Shown: piece by piece, positions 6,194-6,197 of the stretch
How positions within the stretch are numbered: position 1 is the first letter of the stretch
How the letters are laid out: each line of letters opens with the position of its first letter
Assembly (NCBI GenBank): GCA_944331815.1
Contig: CALVIQ010000068.1
Location: forward strand, 1 to 6,197
Length of the DNA stretch: 6,197 nt
Source: an uncultured Bacilli bacterium
Lineage (GTDB): Bacteria > Bacillota_I > Bacilli_A > RF39 > UBA660
Direction: 5' to 3'
The notes under the pieces: generated by a model
What the model was told of the DNA's origin: nothing
Seen by the model: only the letters and a program-made list of their open reading frames with translations
Databases searched by the model: none
Translations under genes and position numbers: made by a program

Positions 6194-6197
6194 CAAA

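Overview
This is a very AT-rich window (by eye roughly 27% G+C) that reads cleanly in the standard bacterial code. Tryptophans are TGG, stops are TAA or TGA, and no full-length gene needs TGA to be read as Trp, which argues against a mycoplasma code-4 genome. Strong AAGG/GGAGG ribosome-binding sites, together with the protein families present, fit a low-GC Bacillota or Bacilli-like host, perhaps an uncultured gut lineage. The species cannot be named from this window.

The left part (1-2376, + strand) is a mobile-element module. It holds the C-terminal 284 residues of a large serine recombinase, whose 5' part lies outside the window. A 193-bp gap packed with inverted repeats follows, a plausible oriT and control region. 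Next comes an intact MobV (Pre/Mob) relaxase with a recognisable HNxR motif and HxDE..PHxH metal site. No coupling protein or type IV secretion genes are present here, so the element is best described as mobilizable (IME-like): excision by the recombinase, transfer in trans through another element's apparatus.

The middle (2375-4210, - strand) is a 611-residue protein with a transglutaminase/cysteine-protease-like core (Cys152, His179, Asp194) and a long C-terminal half I do not recognise. It converges on the relaxase gene, and the two share one bidirectional terminator that overlaps the 3' ends of both reading frames. It has its own promoter and could be element cargo or a host gene; the right edge of the element is not visible.

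The 335-bp gap at 4211-4545 holds the transglutaminase-like gene's promoter on the - strand. On the + strand it holds three consecutive hairpins, the last a textbook terminator, preceded by an extended -10-like promoter: a candidate small RNA of about 105 nt.

The right part (4546-6177, - strand) is a complete methionyl-tRNA synthetase of 543 residues. It has HIGH and KLSKS motifs, four CxxC zinc pairs and no C-terminal EMAP-like tRNA-binding domain. Its N-terminus looks like the alternative MetRS type found as a second synthetase in some Gram-positives, not the B. subtilis MetG type.

The left genes form a coherent excision/mobilization unit. The transglutaminase-like gene and metG run the same way but are separated by a terminator and a promoter, so they are probably not one operon.
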